A stretch of DNA of 49,619 bases, taken from contig CALKYH010000117.1 of assembly GCA_938003595.1 (NCBI GenBank), positions 1-49,619 on the forward strand. The letters run 5' to 3'. Every line of letters starts with the position of its first letter. Positions within the stretch are counted from its first letter, which is position 1. Below are positions 32,324-42,370 of the stretch, one piece after another. The notes beneath the pieces are model-generated. The model did no database searches and was not told the DNA's origin. It was given only the letters and a program-made list of their open reading frames with translations. A program made the position numbers and the translations under genes. Source of the DNA: an uncultured bacterium (lineage in GTDB: Bacteria; Planctomycetota; Phycisphaerae; Phycisphaerales; UBA1924).

Positions 32324-33871
32324 CTACCGCTTCTCCGCGCCGATCGGGTTGTGCCACCTGCGGCCGTCGATCCTCAGGAGTTCATCGCCGTTGTCGGGGC
32401 CCCAGGAGCCGGGCTTGTACTCCTGGATCTGGTGGCGGAGGGTCTCGGACTCCAGCAGCGGCTGGCAGACGGTCCACGCGCCCTCGACCTCTTCGCGGTG
32501 CTTGTAGAGGGTGCGGTCGCCGCGCATCGCGTCGAGCAGGAGGGGGCCGTAGGCCTCGACGACCTGGGCGTTGAAGGACGCGGCGTAGTCCATGTCGAGC
32601 TTGACGGAGTCGATGACGAGCTTGTGGCCGGGGACCTTGGCCTCGAGGCGGATGGAGATGCCGTCGTCGGGGGCGATGTTGATGACGATCCGGTTGGGCG
32701 GGCGCTCGGCCACGCCGCGGAACATCCAGGCGCGGGGCGGCTTGAACTGGACGACGATCTCGGTGAGCTTGCGGGCGAGCTTCTTGCCGGAGCGCAGGTA
32801 GAACGGCGCGCCCTCCCAGCGCCAGTTGTCCACATGGACGCGCATGGCGGCGTAGGTCTCGGTGTTGAGCGAGGGGTCCACGCCCTTCTCGCCGGTGTAG
32901 GCGGGGCCGGAGTCGTTCGCGGCGTAGCGGCCGAAGGCGGCGTGCTCGTCGGCGGTCTCCACGGGGATGGGCCGGATGGACTTGAACAGCTTGATGCGTT
33001 CGCGCGAGAGCGCGTCGGCGTTGTAGGACGACGGCGGCTCCATGGCGACGAAGGCCATGACCTGCAGCAGGTGGCTCTGGATCATGTCGCGCATGGCGCC
33101 GGAGCGGTCGTAGAAGTTCGCGGCGCGGGAGCCGACGCCGACGGTCTCGGCCGCGGTGATCTGCACATGGTCCACATGCTCGGCGCTCCACAGCGGCTCG
33201 AAGATGCGGTTCGCGAAGCGCATGACCAGGATGTTCTGGACGAGCTCCTTGCCCAGGTAGTGGTCGATGCGGTAGATCGACTCTTCCTCGAAGACCTGCC
33301 CGAGCGAGCGGTTCAGGGCGACGGCGGAGTCCAGGTCGGAGCCGAAGGGCTTCTCCACGATGATCCGCTGCCAGGGCACATCGCCCTTGTCGATCACGCA
33401 CCAGCGCTTGCCCTCGCTCACCAGGCCCGCGGCGCCGATGCAGGTGATGATGGGGTCGTACAGCCCGGGGGCGACGGACAGGTAGAACAGGATGTTCGGC
33501 GAGCCGTCGCGCGGGCGGGGCACGCCGTGCTCGTCGGCCAGGGCGTTGATCCGCTTCGACAGGTCGGTGTACTCGTCCAGCTTCGCGGCGTCGGCGGCGT
33601 GGTAGTGCAGGCGCCTGGCGAACGACGGCCAGGATTCGGCGTCGAACTCGGAGGCGAACTCCTCGACCGACTCGCGCATCTTGTCGCGGAAGGCGTCGTC
33701 GGTCATCGGGGTGCGCGAGACGCCCATGACGCAGCAGCGCTCGGGGAGCAGGCCCTGCTCGTCCAGCTCGTACAGCGCGGGGATCAGTTTGCGGTGCGTC
33801 AGGTCGCCCGAGGCGCCGAAGATCACCAGGACGCAGGGATCGGGCTTCTCGCTGGGCGGGATCGTGGGCAT
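32324..33871 (-). CDS. zwf: glucose-6-phosphate 1-dehydrogenase
   Basis: A 515-residue enzyme that oxidises glucose 6-phosphate to 6-phosphogluconolactone and makes NADPH. VIFGASGDLTHRKLIPAL (about 16-33) is the dinucleotide fold, IIVEKPFG binds substrate and cofactor, and RIDHYLGKE holds the catalytic His. Length is normal. It is the last gene of a minus-strand run behind shc (31 bases apart). NADPH supply for isoprenoid synthesis would explain the pairing, but that is inference. Confidence 0.93.
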   Translation of the reverse strand: MPTIPPSEKPDPCVLVIFGASGDLTHRKLIPALYELDEQGLLPERCCVMGVSRTPMTDDAFRDKMRESVEEFASEFDAESWPSFARRLHYHAADAAKLDEYTDLSKRINALADEHGVPRPRDGSPNILFYLSVAPGLYDPIITCIGAAGLVSEGKRWCVIDKGDVPWQRIIVEKPFGSDLDSAVALNRSLGQVFEEESIYRIDHYLGKELVQNILVMRFANRIFEPLWSAEHVDHVQITAAETVGVGSRAANFYDRSGAMRDMIQSHLLQVMAFVAMEPPSSYNADALSRERIKLFKSIRPIPVETADEHAAFGRYAANDSGPAYTGEKGVDPSLNTETYAAMRVHVDNWRWEGAPFYLRSGKKLARKLTEIVVQFKPPRAWMFRGVAERPPNRIVINIAPDDGISIRLEAKVPGHKLVIDSVKLDMDYAASFNAQVVEAYGPLLLDAMRGDRTLYKHREEVEGAWTVCQPLLESETLRHQIQEYKPGSWGPDNGDELLRIDGRRWHNPIGAEKR

Positions 33872-33902
33872 GGGCGCATGGTCGGCCCCTGCGCGCGCGG
33901 CG

Positions 33903-36002
33903 TCAAAGCGCGGCGGTCAGGCGCTGATGCCGGGCCAGGGCCATGAGCGGGAAGTAGTGCCGGTACAGGTGGTATCGGAGGTAGAACACCTTCGGGAACC
34001 CCGTCCCCGTGAACCAACCCTCGCGCCACGCGCCGGCGGGCTCGGTCACCGGGTGGCTGATGATCGGCCGGGGGCCGTCGGGCTCGGCCCAGGCGTGGGG
34101 CATCGGGCGGTCGAAGGCCTCCGGATTCGATGGGCCTTCGTTCGCGTCGAGCTGGGTCCGCTCGAGGTAGCGCACGGCGAGGGCGACGGAGGGGTCCTCT
34201 GGGCCGACGAGGAACATCAGCGCCATCGCGGCCCAGGCGGTCTGCGAGGGTGTGGATGGGCCGCGGCCCTTGAGGTTGTCGTTCAGGTAGGAATCGGCGG
34301 TCTCGCCGAAGCCGCCGTCCTCGTTCTGGATGGAGCGCAGCCAGTCGAGCGTGCGCTGGAGGAAGGGCTCCGCGACACTCTGCCCGGCGTGCACCAGCCC
34401 GCCGACCGCCTGCCAGGTTCCGTAGATGTAGTTCACACCCCAGCGGCCCTTCCAGGATCCGTCGGGGGACTGCTCGTTCTTCAGGAACTGCACGGCGCGC
34501 CGGATGGCCGGGTGGGTGGGGGAGACGCCGCAGGTCACCAGCGATTCGATCGTGCGCCCCGTGATGTCGGCGCAGGAGGGGTCCTGCATGGCGTTGTGGT
34601 CGGCGAAGGGGACCTTGTCCATCCAGGGGCGGTCCTTGGTGCGGTCGAAGGCCGCCCATCCGCCGTCGTCGTTCTGCATGGCGAGGATCCAGCGGACGGC
34701 GCGGCTCGACGCGGACTGCGGCTCGGCGGAATCGCCGGCGCGGCGCAGGGCCTTGGCGACCATGGCGGTGTCGTCCACATCGGGGTACCAGTCGTTGCGG
34801 TACTCGAAGGCCCAGGCCGCGGCGTCGTGGCCGAGGCGGACGCCCCGGTCGGCTTCGCGCAGGTTGCGGACCCAGTCGCCGTTCATGCGGACCTCGCGCT
34901 CGCGGAGCCAGTCGCAGCATGCGCGGACGCGCTCGTCGTTGTGCTCGGACAGGCCGGCCTCGGTCAGGGCGTAGAGCGCGATGCCGGTGTCCCAGACCGG
35001 CGAGAAGCAGGGCTGGATGCGGACATGGTCGGGCGCCTCGATGATGAAGCGGTCCAGCTCGTGCTCGGCGTTGCGGATGACCGGGTGCGAGCGCGTGTAG
35101 CCCAAGGCCTTGAGCGCGACCTGGATGTAGACCATGGGCGGGAAGATGGCGCCGAGGCCGTCGGTGGTCTCGGGGCGCATGCGGTCGAGGATCCAGGCCT
35201 CCGCGGCGCGGATGGCGCGCCGGCGTGTGGGGATGCCGCCGGCCTTCTGGGCGATCTTCAGGAGGCGGTCCACGCCGAGGAAGACATTGCGGATGTCCGC
35301 GGGGTTGTCGGCGTTCCAGTCCTGGTTGAGGCGGGTGCGCCGGGTGTGGTCGATGAACAATTCGTCGATGCCCTGCTCCGGGCGCAGCCGGCGCACGGGT
35401 CGGAGCGCGGTGCACAGGGCCAGCGGCAGGATCATGGTGCGCGTCCACGCGGAGACCTTGTCCATGTGGAACGGGAACCAGCGCGGCAGCAGCGCGATCT
35501 CCGGCGGGATGGACGGGCACGCGTCCCACGAGACCTGCCCCAGCCCCGCGAGATAGAACATGGAGAAGGTGTTGATCCGCTCGGCGCCGCCCAGGTCGAG
35601 GATGGCGGCGCGGGCGCGGGCCATGTGCCGGGCGTCGGTGTCGTCGCCCATGAGCTTGAGCGTGAAATAGGCCTTCACGCACGCGGAGATGTCCGCCGGG
35701 GCGCCGGGGTACTGACCCCAGGTTCCGTCGGCGCGCTGGATCATCCGCAGGTACGCCGCCATCTTGTCGAACTGGCGCAGCTGATCGGGCGTGGCCTGCG
35801 GCGCGGCTTCCTGACCGAGCATCCACTTCATCAGCAGGTACTCGGTGTTCAGGATGGAGTCGCCCTCGAGTTCGGCGCAGAAATGGCCGTCGGGGCGCTG
35901 CTTGGCGAAGAGGGCCTCGGTCGCGCGCGCGACGGCGCCCCCGGAAACGGCGGCGGCGCCGGGGGAACGGATGGCGTGAGGTTGAGCGGCGATGGTGGTC
36001 AT
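33903..36002 (-). CDS. shc: squalene-hopene cyclase
   Basis: A 699-residue monotopic membrane cyclase that turns squalene into hopene or diplopterol. The catalytic DVDD (408-411) is the DxDD proton donor motif. Several QW-type repeats are present, such as RADGTWGQYPG, QNDDGGWAAFDR, SPDGSWKGRWG and NEDGGFGETADSY. FSPVWDTG (333-340) lines the active site. Length is slightly above the usual 630-660. The glycosyltransferase gene is 49 bases upstream and looks like an HpnB homologue. Hopanoids would order the inner or outer membranes. Confidence 0.93.
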   Translation of the reverse strand: MTTIAAQPHAIRSPGAAAVSGGAVARATEALFAKQRPDGHFCAELEGDSILNTEYLLMKWMLGQEAAPQATPDQLRQFDKMAAYLRMIQRADGTWGQYPGAPADISACVKAYFTLKLMGDDTDARHMARARAAILDLGGAERINTFSMFYLAGLGQVSWDACPSIPPEIALLPRWFPFHMDKVSAWTRTMILPLALCTALRPVRRLRPEQGIDELFIDHTRRTRLNQDWNADNPADIRNVFLGVDRLLKIAQKAGGIPTRRRAIRAAEAWILDRMRPETTDGLGAIFPPMVYIQVALKALGYTRSHPVIRNAEHELDRFIIEAPDHVRIQPCFSPVWDTGIALYALTEAGLSEHNDERVRACCDWLREREVRMNGDWVRNLREADRGVRLGHDAAAWAFEYRNDWYPDVDDTAMVAKALRRAGDSAEPQSASSRAVRWILAMQNDDGGWAAFDRTKDRPWMDKVPFADHNAMQDPSCADITGRTIESLVTCGVSPTHPAIRRAVQFLKNEQSPDGSWKGRWGVNYIYGTWQAVGGLVHAGQSVAEPFLQRTLDWLRSIQNEDGGFGETADSYLNDNLKGRGPSTPSQTAWAAMALMFLVGPEDPSVALAVRYLERTQLDANEGPSNPEAFDRPMPHAWAEPDGPRPIISHPVTEPAGAWREGWFTGTGFPKVFYLRYHLYRHYFPLMALARHQRLTAAL

Positions 36003-36051
36003 GAGCGCTGTATTGGGATTTCCGGGGCTGCGGCGGGCGATCAGGAACCGT

Positions 36052-37320
36052 TTATAGGTTCGTCGTGCCGGGATCGGCGGGGTGATCGCGGTCGGCGCGG
36101 TTGTACGACATGCCGCCCCAGGAGGAGGTCCGGCCCCGGCGCAGGTGCCGTCGGGCCTGCAGGAGGATGTCGGCGACGAGCAGGCCGCCGAGGGGCTGGA
36201 GCGCCGCGGTCCAGATGGGGGCCTTGGAGACGCGGGCGAGGTAGGCGAGGGCGAACAGATAGATGCCCAGGCTGGTCAGGCCGAGCGCGGCGACGGTCCA
36301 CGGGAGCCAGTCGTTCGAGCGATCGAACGCGACGGGCAGCGCCACGGCGAGGGCCAGCGCGGCGGCGACGGGGGCCAAGACGAGCGTGAGCAGGACTCGT
36401 CGGGCGCAGATGGCCAGGCGCTTGGAGCGCCGGTTCGCCGCCTCGGTGTAGATGCGCCGCCAGCCGCGCCGGAAGGCGGACCAGTTCTCGTACATGCGGC
36501 AGTGGAGCATGTGCCCGGCGGGCAGCACGCCGGTGCGATGGCCGGCGCGGGCGGTGTGCCGGGCGATGGCGATGTCCTCCAGCAGGTGTGTGCGGACGGC
36601 CTGATGCCCGCCCGCGGCGTCGTAGGCCTCGCGCGTGAAGAGCATGAACTGGCCGTTGGCGAAGGCGCGGGGCTTGGGCCAGCGGTTGGAGCTGGACAGC
36701 GGGTACTGACGGAGCAGCTCCAGCGCCGCCGCGGGCTGGGCGACCAGCTCGTACCAGCGATCGACCGACAGCGAACTGAGGAAGCTCAGGAGGCCGAGCG
36801 AGCGCTGGCGCAGGAGCGCCACGGCAGCGCGGACGCAGTCGGGGTGGAACTGGGTGTCGGCGTCGGCGAAGAGCAGCAGGGGGGCGCCCTGCGCGGGCGG
36901 CGCGTCGGTCACCGCGCGCCAGACGGCGTGGGTCTTGCCGGCCCAGTCCTCCGGGCAGGCGTCGATGGGGAAGATCGTGAAGCGCGGGTCGCCGCCGATG
37001 GCGGCGCGGGCGACGGCGTCGGTGTCGTCGGTGCAGCGGTCCAGCGAGAGGACGACGCTGAAGCTCGGGTAGGTCTGGGCGCGGAGCGAGGCGATGAGCC
37101 CGGCGATGGCGTGGCCCTCGTTGTGCGCGGGGATGACCACGCACACGGGCGGGGCCGGGTCGGGCAGGGCCAGCGCCGCGCCGTCGTCGCCGGAGGGGAA
37201 GCGGCGCACCGTGCGGATGATGCGCACGGCGCCGGCGGTCCAGTACACGCCGCCGGAGACGGCGCCGACGCCGAGGGCCATGAGCAGGATGGAGAGCCAG
37301 GTTTCCGCGGACGCGGGCAT
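36052..37320 (-). CDS. HpnB-like membrane glycosyltransferase (GT2)
   Basis: A 422-residue family 2 glycosyltransferase. One membrane helix (about 8-30) precedes the catalytic domain, with VVIPAHNE (61-68), LSLDRCTDDT (91-100), the DxD metal site DAD (153-155) and LLEDIAIARH for the catalytic base. Several C-terminal helices (about 305-400) anchor it. The layout matches hopene-associated glycosyltransferase HpnB, and shc follows 49 bases downstream. The sugar and acceptor are unknown, and HpnB itself has no settled function. The MscS-family gene is 27 bases upstream. Confidence 0.78.
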   Translation of the reverse strand: MPASAETWLSILLMALGVGAVSGGVYWTAGAVRIIRTVRRFPSGDDGAALALPDPAPPVCVVIPAHNEGHAIAGLIASLRAQTYPSFSVVLSLDRCTDDTDAVARAAIGGDPRFTIFPIDACPEDWAGKTHAVWRAVTDAPPAQGAPLLLFADADTQFHPDCVRAAVALLRQRSLGLLSFLSSLSVDRWYELVAQPAAALELLRQYPLSSSNRWPKPRAFANGQFMLFTREAYDAAGGHQAVRTHLLEDIAIARHTARAGHRTGVLPAGHMLHCRMYENWSAFRRGWRRIYTEAANRRSKRLAICARRVLLTLVLAPVAAALALAVALPVAFDRSNDWLPWTVAALGLTSLGIYLFALAYLARVSKAPIWTAALQPLGGLLVADILLQARRHLRRGRTSSWGGMSYNRADRDHPADPGTTNL

Positions 37321-37347
37321 GGTGGTGGGGCGGAGGCGGAGCGGGGT

Positions 37348-40300
37348 TCAGGCGGAGGACGACGAGCGGCCGTCGGTGAGGCGGACCTCGAGGGCGCCGT
37401 CGCGGATATGCAGGTCGCGCTGGGGGAAGGAGATCTCGATGTCGTTCTGGCGGAACACCTCGGCGATGGAGTGGTGCAGCTCGTTGACCGTCGCCAGGCG
37501 CTCGGTGACATCCGCGATGTAGACGCGGAGGGTGAAGTTCAGCGCGTTGTCGCCGAAGTTGTCGAAGGTGCTCAGGACATCCTGCACCTGCGGGTGCTTG
37601 CGCACGGTCTCGAGCAGCAGCCGTTCGACCAGGCGCGTGTCGGAGCCGTACGCCACGCCGACGGCGATGATGGCGCGGCCGGTGATGTCGGAGCGGGTCT
37701 CGTTGATGACGGTGTCGGCGATGAGCTTGGAGTTGGGGATGACCACATCGCGTCGATCGAAGTCGGTGAGGATCGTGGCGCGGATGGAGATGGACTTCAC
37801 CACGCCCTCGACATTCCCGACGATGACGCGGTCGCCCGGGCGGACCGAGCGCTCGAACAGCAGCGACAGGCCCGCGACCAGGTTGCCCACGAAGCTCTGC
37901 AGGCCCAGGCCCAGACCGACGGACAGGCCCGCGATCGCCCAGCCCAGGCTCTTGCCGGTGAAGCCCAGGGAGGTCAGCACGAGGAACACCGCGACAGCCA
38001 GCAGGGCGTACCGGGCGAGCGTGGTGGCGGCGTAGCGGGCGCCGATGTCCAGGCGCGTGCGGCTGAGCACGAAGCCGTCGAACAGCGGCGGCACATTGCG
38101 GACCGCCATCGTGCCGACGAACGCCGCGAGCATCGCCCCGAGCAGGTCCGCGAGCGAGAGCACGAAGCGCCCGTTCTCGCGCAGGGTGTGGATGTCCTCG
38201 CCCGCGGCGATGCTGATCGGCAGCAGGCGGATGTCGTCGATGCGCTGCAGCGCGGGGACGACATCGCGCCAGATGGGCAGGACCAGGAGGATGCCGAGGG
38301 TCCAGGCGCCGAGCGCGACGAGCTGGCGCGTCTGGCGCTGGATGGAGCTCAGGTCCAGCTCCTGGGTGACGACGGGGAGGTTGATCATGTCCTCCTCGTC
38401 TGTCGCGGGGCCGCCGGGCCGGTCGGCGCCGGTCTGCTGCGCCTGCTCGGCCTGCTCCTTCATCGCCTCCAGCAGCTTGCGGTGCTGCTCGAAGGCCAGC
38501 CGCCGGCGCGCGATGGCCAGCCAGCGGAGCATCACGGCGCGGGCCAGCACGATCAGAGCGACCACCAGCGCGGAGTCGAACAGCCGCCTCGCCAGCGACG
38601 CCGCGCTGAATGACCAGCCCAGCGCGTGCAGCACGCCCAGCGCGACGAACGCGCCGACGACCAGCAGGTACATCACCGGCCAGGCGATCCGCCAGCCGCG
38701 CCAGACGCTGGTCTGCACCACATTCTTCATGAGCGGACCGTGGGGCCGCAGCAGCAGGCCGAAGAAAACCACCATCATCGCGTGCCCGGCGAGCGCGGCG
38801 AAGCGCATCATGATGAGCGCGTCGGCCTCGCGGCTGGCGCGCGCGCCGGCGACGGTGAACGCCAGCAGGACGATGGCGATGGTGAACCACCGCAGATGTC
38901 GGCGCACCGACGCGGTCGAGGGGCGGGGCCAGCGGAAGTGCGTCTCGCCGATGCCGCCGGGACGCACGAGCCCCAGCAGGAACGACCCCAGCAGCAGCGC
39001 GTACGCGGCTCGGGCGAGGCCCGCGCTGCACCAGGACGCCAGCGGGAGCCCGGTGGTCTCCAGCCGACCGAACAGTCGCGAGAGGCCCACCATCAGCCCC
39101 GGCGCCAGCGCGGAGCGCGCCGCGAGCAGCCCCAGCGCCACCAGCGTCAGCCAGAACCGGTCGGTGGAGGGCATCTGCACCATCTGGTTGATGGCGCGGA
39201 GCCGGCGGCCCAGCCAGATGTACAGCGCCAGCGCCAGCATGAGGGCCGCGGCGCCGGACGCCGTCGCCGTGATCAGGAATCCCGGCCGCTCTTTCGCCTC
39301 TTTCCACAGGGCGGCCCAGGAGCCATGGCTCGCCAGGGGGAGGAACCCCTTGAGCGCCGTCTTGGGCGAGACGCGCGTGATCGCCGGGTCGGAGCGGATC
39401 CAGAGAATGCGCGCGTCGATGAAGCGCTCGAGGCTCTCGATGCGCAGGGCGAGTTCGGACTTCGCCGCCGCGAGCTCGTGCGACTGCTGCACCAGCCGGC
39501 CGGGTCCGTCGATGACCACGAGCAGGTCGCGCGCCGTCTGATCCTCACGAGCGTAGAGCGCGGTCGCGGCGGCCAGGAGGGAGTCGTCGATGCGGGCGAT
39601 CTTGTAGTCGGACCGGAGCGCGTCGCGGATCTCGCCGTCGGTGGTGGGGCGGAGGTCCAGCAGGGTCTGCAGCTCGAAGGCGCGGTCCTCGAGAGCGGAA
39701 GTCTCCCGGAGGATGCGCGTGGCCTCGGTCCGGAGCAGCGCCGGGTCCGGCAGCGCCTCGCGGGCGCGGAGCAGCAGCTGGCCGATCTGCAGCCCGCCGG
39801 GCGAGCCCGAGGCCCGGGAGCGGATCTGCGCGTCGCGGGCGGCCACGGCCTGCGCTGTCGCGCGGGTGGAGGCCAGCTCGGACTCGACGACATTCAGCCG
39901 CGCGACCAGACGCGTGTTCTCGCGGGTGAGGTCCAGCACGCGCTCCGCCAGCGGCTGGAGCTCGGGGGCGACCTCGTCGGCCGTGCGCCGGCTCTCGGCC
40001 TGCTGGCGTGCGGCGGCGCGCTGGCGGGCGTCGGCGATGCGGGCGACGAACAGCTCCTTCGCCTTGGTGAGCTGGGCCGCCTCGCGCTCCGCAAGCCGGG
40101 CGCGCAGGTCGTGCCGCGGGGCGACGGCCGACAGGAACCGCCGCTCGGTCTCGAGCTTGCCGATGAGGACCTGGGCGTAATCGCGCAGGGCCTCGTCGAT
40201 GGCGCGCCGGGGGTCGTTGGGGTCCGTCTCCGCGGCGGTGAGCGCGCCGGTGGCGACGAGCCGGTCCTCGGCGTCGTCGAGCATCGCGCGGGCGGTGGTC

Positions 40301-40821
40301 AACTCGCCGGGGATGGCCTCGGTGCGCGCCGCACGCTCGACCGCCTGCCGGCCGATGGAGTCGATGCGGGCGCGGACCGCCTGCAGCTTCTCATCGAGGC
40401 TGCGCTGGGCTTCCTCCAATGCGGCCAGGTCCGCGTCGGCGCCGGGCAGCAGCGACTCGGGCCCGGGCAGGGGCGTGTCCAGTTCCGCCTGAAACGCCGT
40501 GACCTGCGCCGCGGCGCCGTCGGCCTCGGCGCCCAGCGCCCGGTCCTCCTGCAGCAGGCCCGGGACGGCGCGGAGCCGCGCGATGGCGTCGTCCAGACGA
40601 GTGAGCGCCGCCTCGTCGGCTGGCTCGCCCTTGTCGTTGAGGTAGCGGGGTCGGACCGCCTCCAGCGCGGCGATGCGTGCGGCGATGTCCGCGTCGGTCA
40701 GGCCGACGCGGTTCGACGGCGCGGGGGACGCCGGAGGAGCCGAGGGCTGGACGGCCGGCTCGGTCTGGGCCGGAGCCAGCGCCGCGGCGAGCGCCAATAG
40801 GAGGATGCGGAGCATGGTCAT
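37348..40821 (-). CDS. large MscS/MscK-type mechanosensitive channel
   Basis: A 1157-residue channel protein. A signal peptide (about 1-18) leads to a long coiled-coil-rich periplasmic domain (about 25-490, with ALTRLDDAIARL and LTRENTRLVARLNVVE). Multiple membrane helices fill about 510-955. The MscS pore and beta domain follow (958-1140): GWAIAGLSVGLGLGLQSF, VAGLSLLFERSVRPGDRV, and the cytoplasmic vestibule. Such channels release solutes when membrane tension rises. Its place ahead of the hopanoid genes is notable because hopanoids alter membrane order. The start is set at ATG 40821 (a second ATG follows two codons later). There is no clear ribosome site. Confidence 0.85.
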   Translation of the reverse strand: MTMLRILLLALAAALAPAQTEPAVQPSAPPASPAPSNRVGLTDADIAARIAALEAVRPRYLNDKGEPADEAALTRLDDAIARLRAVPGLLQEDRALGAEADGAAAQVTAFQAELDTPLPGPESLLPGADADLAALEEAQRSLDEKLQAVRARIDSIGRQAVERAARTEAIPGELTTARAMLDDAEDRLVATGALTAAETDPNDPRRAIDEALRDYAQVLIGKLETERRFLSAVAPRHDLRARLAEREAAQLTKAKELFVARIADARQRAAARQQAESRRTADEVAPELQPLAERVLDLTRENTRLVARLNVVESELASTRATAQAVAARDAQIRSRASGSPGGLQIGQLLLRAREALPDPALLRTEATRILRETSALEDRAFELQTLLDLRPTTDGEIRDALRSDYKIARIDDSLLAAATALYAREDQTARDLLVVIDGPGRLVQQSHELAAAKSELALRIESLERFIDARILWIRSDPAITRVSPKTALKGFLPLASHGSWAALWKEAKERPGFLITATASGAAALMLALALYIWLGRRLRAINQMVQMPSTDRFWLTLVALGLLAARSALAPGLMVGLSRLFGRLETTGLPLASWCSAGLARAAYALLLGSFLLGLVRPGGIGETHFRWPRPSTASVRRHLRWFTIAIVLLAFTVAGARASREADALIMMRFAALAGHAMMVVFFGLLLRPHGPLMKNVVQTSVWRGWRIAWPVMYLLVVGAFVALGVLHALGWSFSAASLARRLFDSALVVALIVLARAVMLRWLAIARRRLAFEQHRKLLEAMKEQAEQAQQTGADRPGGPATDEEDMINLPVVTQELDLSSIQRQTRQLVALGAWTLGILLVLPIWRDVVPALQRIDDIRLLPISIAAGEDIHTLRENGRFVLSLADLLGAMLAAFVGTMAVRNVPPLFDGFVLSRTRLDIGARYAATTLARYALLAVAVFLVLTSLGFTGKSLGWAIAGLSVGLGLGLQSFVGNLVAGLSLLFERSVRPGDRVIVGNVEGVVKSISIRATILTDFDRRDVVIPNSKLIADTVINETRSDITGRAIIAVGVAYGSDTRLVERLLLETVRKHPQVQDVLSTFDNFGDNALNFTLRVYIADVTERLATVNELHHSIAEVFRQNDIEISFPQRDLHIRDGALEVRLTDGRSSSSA

Positions 40822-40882
40822 GGGCGCGGTCCGGGTGGCGGTTCCAGGGCGATGAGGCCCGGGGGGCACGATGGTACCCGCC

Positions 40883-40888
40883 TAGACT
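40883..40888 (+). promoter_or_regulatory. -10-like hexamer TAGACT, 5 nt before nnrE
   Basis: TAGACT lies five bases before ATG 40894. No ribosome site and no -35 are visible. It shares the 72-base gap with the divergent MscS-family gene. Confidence 0.45.
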
Positions 40889-40893
40889 CGGCC

Positions 40894-41643
40894 ATGAATG
40901 CACAGCACAGCGATCAGGGCGGCGGAACCGAGGCCGTGTACACGCTCAGCCGCGAGGGCGCACGGTCCATCGACCGCGCCGCCGTGGAGGAGTACGGGCT
41001 GCCCAACATCGTGCTCATGGAGAACGCCGCGGGCGCCATCGAGGCCGAGGCCATCGAGGCGCTCGACGGGGTGGACGGCCTGGTCCTGATCTGCTGCGGC
41101 CCGGGGAACAACGGCGGCGACGGCCTGGCCGCGGCGCGCCGGCTGCACAACGCCGGCGTGCGCGTGGCGATCGCGCTGTGCGCGGAGGAGGCCGCCGTGA
41201 AGGGCGACGCGGCCGTACACCTGAAGGTCGCGAAGAAGATGGACCTTCCGATGCGCACCGTCCGGACCGCGCAGGATCTGGAGCTGCTGGTCCGCGCCAC
41301 CGAGGAGCCCGCGATGGTGATCGACGCCATCTTCGGCACGGGCCTGGACCGCGCGATGGAGGGCGCCGCCGCGGCGGCGGTGAAGTGGATCAACGACCGC
41401 GAGGGCGAGGGCCTGTTCGTGCTCTCGGTGGACATCCCCAGCGGCCTCGACGCGGACACCGGCGAGGCCCTCGGCGGCCTGGCCGTACACGCGGATGTCA
41501 CCGTCGCGCTGGCCGGCGTGAAACGCGGCATGCTCGCGGCGACCGCGGGCGACTATGTCGGCGAGATCGTGGTGGGCGACATTGGGGCGCCTGTGGAGCT
41601 GATCGAGCGCTTCGGCACCGTGTTCGACGAGAGCAACGGCTGA
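40894..41643 (+). CDS. nnrE: NAD(P)H-hydrate epimerase (YjeF N-terminal domain only)
   Basis: A 249-residue repair enzyme that interconverts R- and S-NADHX and NADPHX. CGPGNNGGDG (68-77) and IFGTGLDR are the family signatures, and VDIPSGLDADTG completes the site. Only the epimerase domain is present; the dehydratase (YjeF C-terminal) must be encoded elsewhere. It is convergent with pdxH seven bases away. Confidence 0.88.
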   Translation: MNAQHSDQGGGTEAVYTLSREGARSIDRAAVEEYGLPNIVLMENAAGAIEAEAIEALDGVDGLVLICCGPGNNGGDGLAAARRLHNAGVRVAIALCAEEAAVKGDAAVHLKVAKKMDLPMRTVRTAQDLELLVRATEEPAMVIDAIFGTGLDRAMEGAAAAAVKWINDREGEGLFVLSVDIPSGLDADTGEALGGLAVHADVTVALAGVKRGMLAATAGDYVGEIVVGDIGAPVELIERFGTVFDESNG

Positions 41644-41650
41644 CCGAGCC

Positions 41651-42361
41651 TTACGGCTGCAGCCGTGTCGCCGACCACTCCCCTGCCTTGAACCCATCTC
41701 CATCAGCAGTGAGCGTGCGCCGCCACTCTGCCCGGTCGTGGACGCGCCCGGGCTGGCCGATCCACAGCTCCACCCGGTCCGCCCAGATGTGATAGCCGCC
41801 CCAGTTCTTCGGGCGCGGGATGTCCGCGTTCATCGAGCCGTCCAGCGGGATGCCCAGTTGCTCGGCCGCGGCCTCCACCCGGCGCAGCATCTCCGCGCGC
41901 GAGGCGATCGGCCGGCTCTGCTCGCTCACGCTCGCCCCGAGTCGCGAGATGATCCAGCGCGTCCGCCAGTACTCGTCGGACTCCGCTTCGTTCGCCAGCG
42001 TCACCGGGCCCTCCACCCGCGCCTGCACGCTCAAATGGTCCCAGTGGAACACGGCCGCGGCGAAGGGGTGCGCCCGCAGCGCCACGCCCTTGCGGCTGTC
42101 GCGGTTGGTGAAGAAGGTCGCCATGCCGCGGTCCGCGTCGATGGCCTTGCAGAGCAGGATCCGCGCCGAGGGCCGGCCGTCCGGGTCCACGGTGCAGAGG
42201 GTCATCGCGTTGGCGTTCTCGGTGAAGCCGGAGGCCTCCGCCTCCTCCAGCCAGCCCTTGAGGATGGGGAACGGGCTCGCCGGCAGCGGCTCGGGCAGCA
42301 GGCGGGCCCCGGCGTACTGCGGGGCGGGCGTGAACTTGGGCTTCGCGGCGGAGTCGGCCAT
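41651..42361 (-). CDS. pdxH: pyridoxamine/pyridoxine 5'-phosphate oxidase
   Basis: A 236-residue FMN enzyme that makes pyridoxal 5'-phosphate. The FMN/substrate site is seen in TLCTVDPDGRPSARILLCKAID, FFTNRDSRKG and VFHWDHLSVQARVEG. The C-terminal PKNWGGYHIWADRVELWIGQPGRVHDRAEWRR is the family signature (canonical GGYRVxPxxxEFWQ...RLHDR). The ATG at 42361 gives the right length. It is divergent from dnaB. Confidence 0.9.
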   Translation of the reverse strand: MADSAAKPKFTPAPQYAGARLLPEPLPASPFPILKGWLEEAEASGFTENANAMTLCTVDPDGRPSARILLCKAIDADRGMATFFTNRDSRKGVALRAHPFAAAVFHWDHLSVQARVEGPVTLANEAESDEYWRTRWIISRLGASVSEQSRPIASRAEMLRRVEAAAEQLGIPLDGSMNADIPRPKNWGGYHIWADRVELWIGQPGRVHDRAEWRRTLTADGDGFKAGEWSATRLQP

Positions 42362-42370
42362 GATGGGGGG

